Part shown: positions 63,792 to 64,000 of the stretch, one piece after another | Layout of the letters: the number at the start of each line of letters is the position of its first letter | Numbering within the stretch: position 1 is the first letter of the stretch | NCBI GenBank assembly: GCA_002368155.1 | Contig: AP018180.1 | Location: 124,001 to 188,000 of the forward strand | Direction: 5' to 3' | DNA: 64,000 nucleotides | Source of the DNA: Nostoc carneum NIES-2107 | GTDB lineage: Bacteria > Cyanobacteriota > Cyanobacteriia > Cyanobacteriales > Nostocaceae | The notes under the pieces: generated by a model | What the model saw: the letters and a program-made list of their open reading frames with translations, nothing else | Told to the model about the DNA's origin: nothing | Database searches by the model: none | Translations under genes and position numbers: made by a program

Positions 63792-64000
63792 GTGCATTAC
63801 CTTTCAGTACATACGTACTTATTTATTCTGAATTCCATCATAGCGAATTGTGAAAGTGTTGAAAATATGTTAAAGAATTAGCAATATAGTTGCGTCTAAA
63901 AATGATACAAATTACCCAGAAGATTGTAGAAAAGTTTACGGATATACTGAGCCAGTCACAGAAGATCAAAAAATAGAACGACTGAGTTGTCGTAAAGATT
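63792..64000. other. Window end, no gene recognised
   Basis: About 200 AT-rich bases upstream of ssb. A 24-codon frame at 63902 stops early and is not considered a gene. The ssb promoter is expected here. Confidence 0.4.

Overview
The window is chromosomal DNA from a filamentous, heterocyst-forming cyanobacterium of the Nostoc/Anabaena/Calothrix type. The evidence is the frequent GCGATCGC (HIP1) octamers, a photosystem I operon (psaF-psaJ-psaL), a Tic22 homologue, a minimal sucrose-phosphate-synthase-like glycosyltransferase, 7-base tandem repeats in intergenic DNA, and a HetZ/PatU-like pair. From memory, and not checked here, the right half (ssb, SIMPL, EVE, antiporter, two amiC genes, murI, prenyl synthase, hetZ, patU, transglutaminase-like, remA-gmk, psaL/J/F, tsaD, tic22, prmC) follows the gene order of Anabaena PCC 7120 around alr0088-alr0124, with interruptions.

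Layout. 0-4 kb: an NFACT/RqcH protein and a GT4 glycosyltransferase. 4-12.3 kb: a signalling block with a 1406-residue CBS plus eight-PAS histidine kinase, two single-domain response regulators, and a REC-winged helix-Hpt-REC-REC protein. 12.8-18 kb: an Rbp3-like RNA-binding protein, a large M48-like membrane protein without its zinc ligands, and release factor 3. 18.1-22.3 kb: a mobile-element island. It holds an IS1634-like element of about 2.7 kb with 114-bp inverted repeats, a second gene for a ribbon-helix-helix-like protein and about ten copies of a 15-bp palindrome; next to it is an IS630 element whose transposase needs a -1 frameshift. 23-30.4 kb: hemB, a solo TnpB element abutting the hemB stop, an XRE regulator with an AT-hook-like tail, pdhB and secDF. 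31-34 kb: a GNAT acetyltransferase and a sensor kinase gene cut in two by an insertion sequence with a 10-bp target duplication. 34-42 kb: TsaC/Sua5, PrmC, Tic22, tRNA-Pro(UGG), a second GNAT (Ycf52 type), an ACT-like protein, an alpha/beta hydrolase and TsaD. 42-45 kb: psaF-psaJ-psaL, guanylate kinase and RemA. 45.5-52 kb: a TgpA-like protein lacking the catalytic Cys and His, then patU-hetZ and a prenyl diphosphate synthase. 52-64 kb: a long gap with a candidate structured RNA, murI, two tandem AMIN-amidase genes, a cation/proton antiporter, and EVE, SIMPL and SSB proteins.

How the genes work together. Much of the right half concerns the cell envelope and heterocyst development: AmiC-type amidases (septal nanopores and cell-cell communication in filaments), glutamate racemase, and HetZ with PatU (commitment and pattern). 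The translation genes (prfC, prmC, tsaC, tsaD, rqcH) are scattered, not in one operon. The least explained items are the two-gene IS with its palindrome array (18.1-20.9 kb), the kissing-loop RNA candidate (about 53.05-53.31 kb), and two well-preserved proteins that look like pseudoenzymes (14.0-16.3 kb and 45.6-47.9 kb). All family assignments were made by reading the sequence, without database searches.
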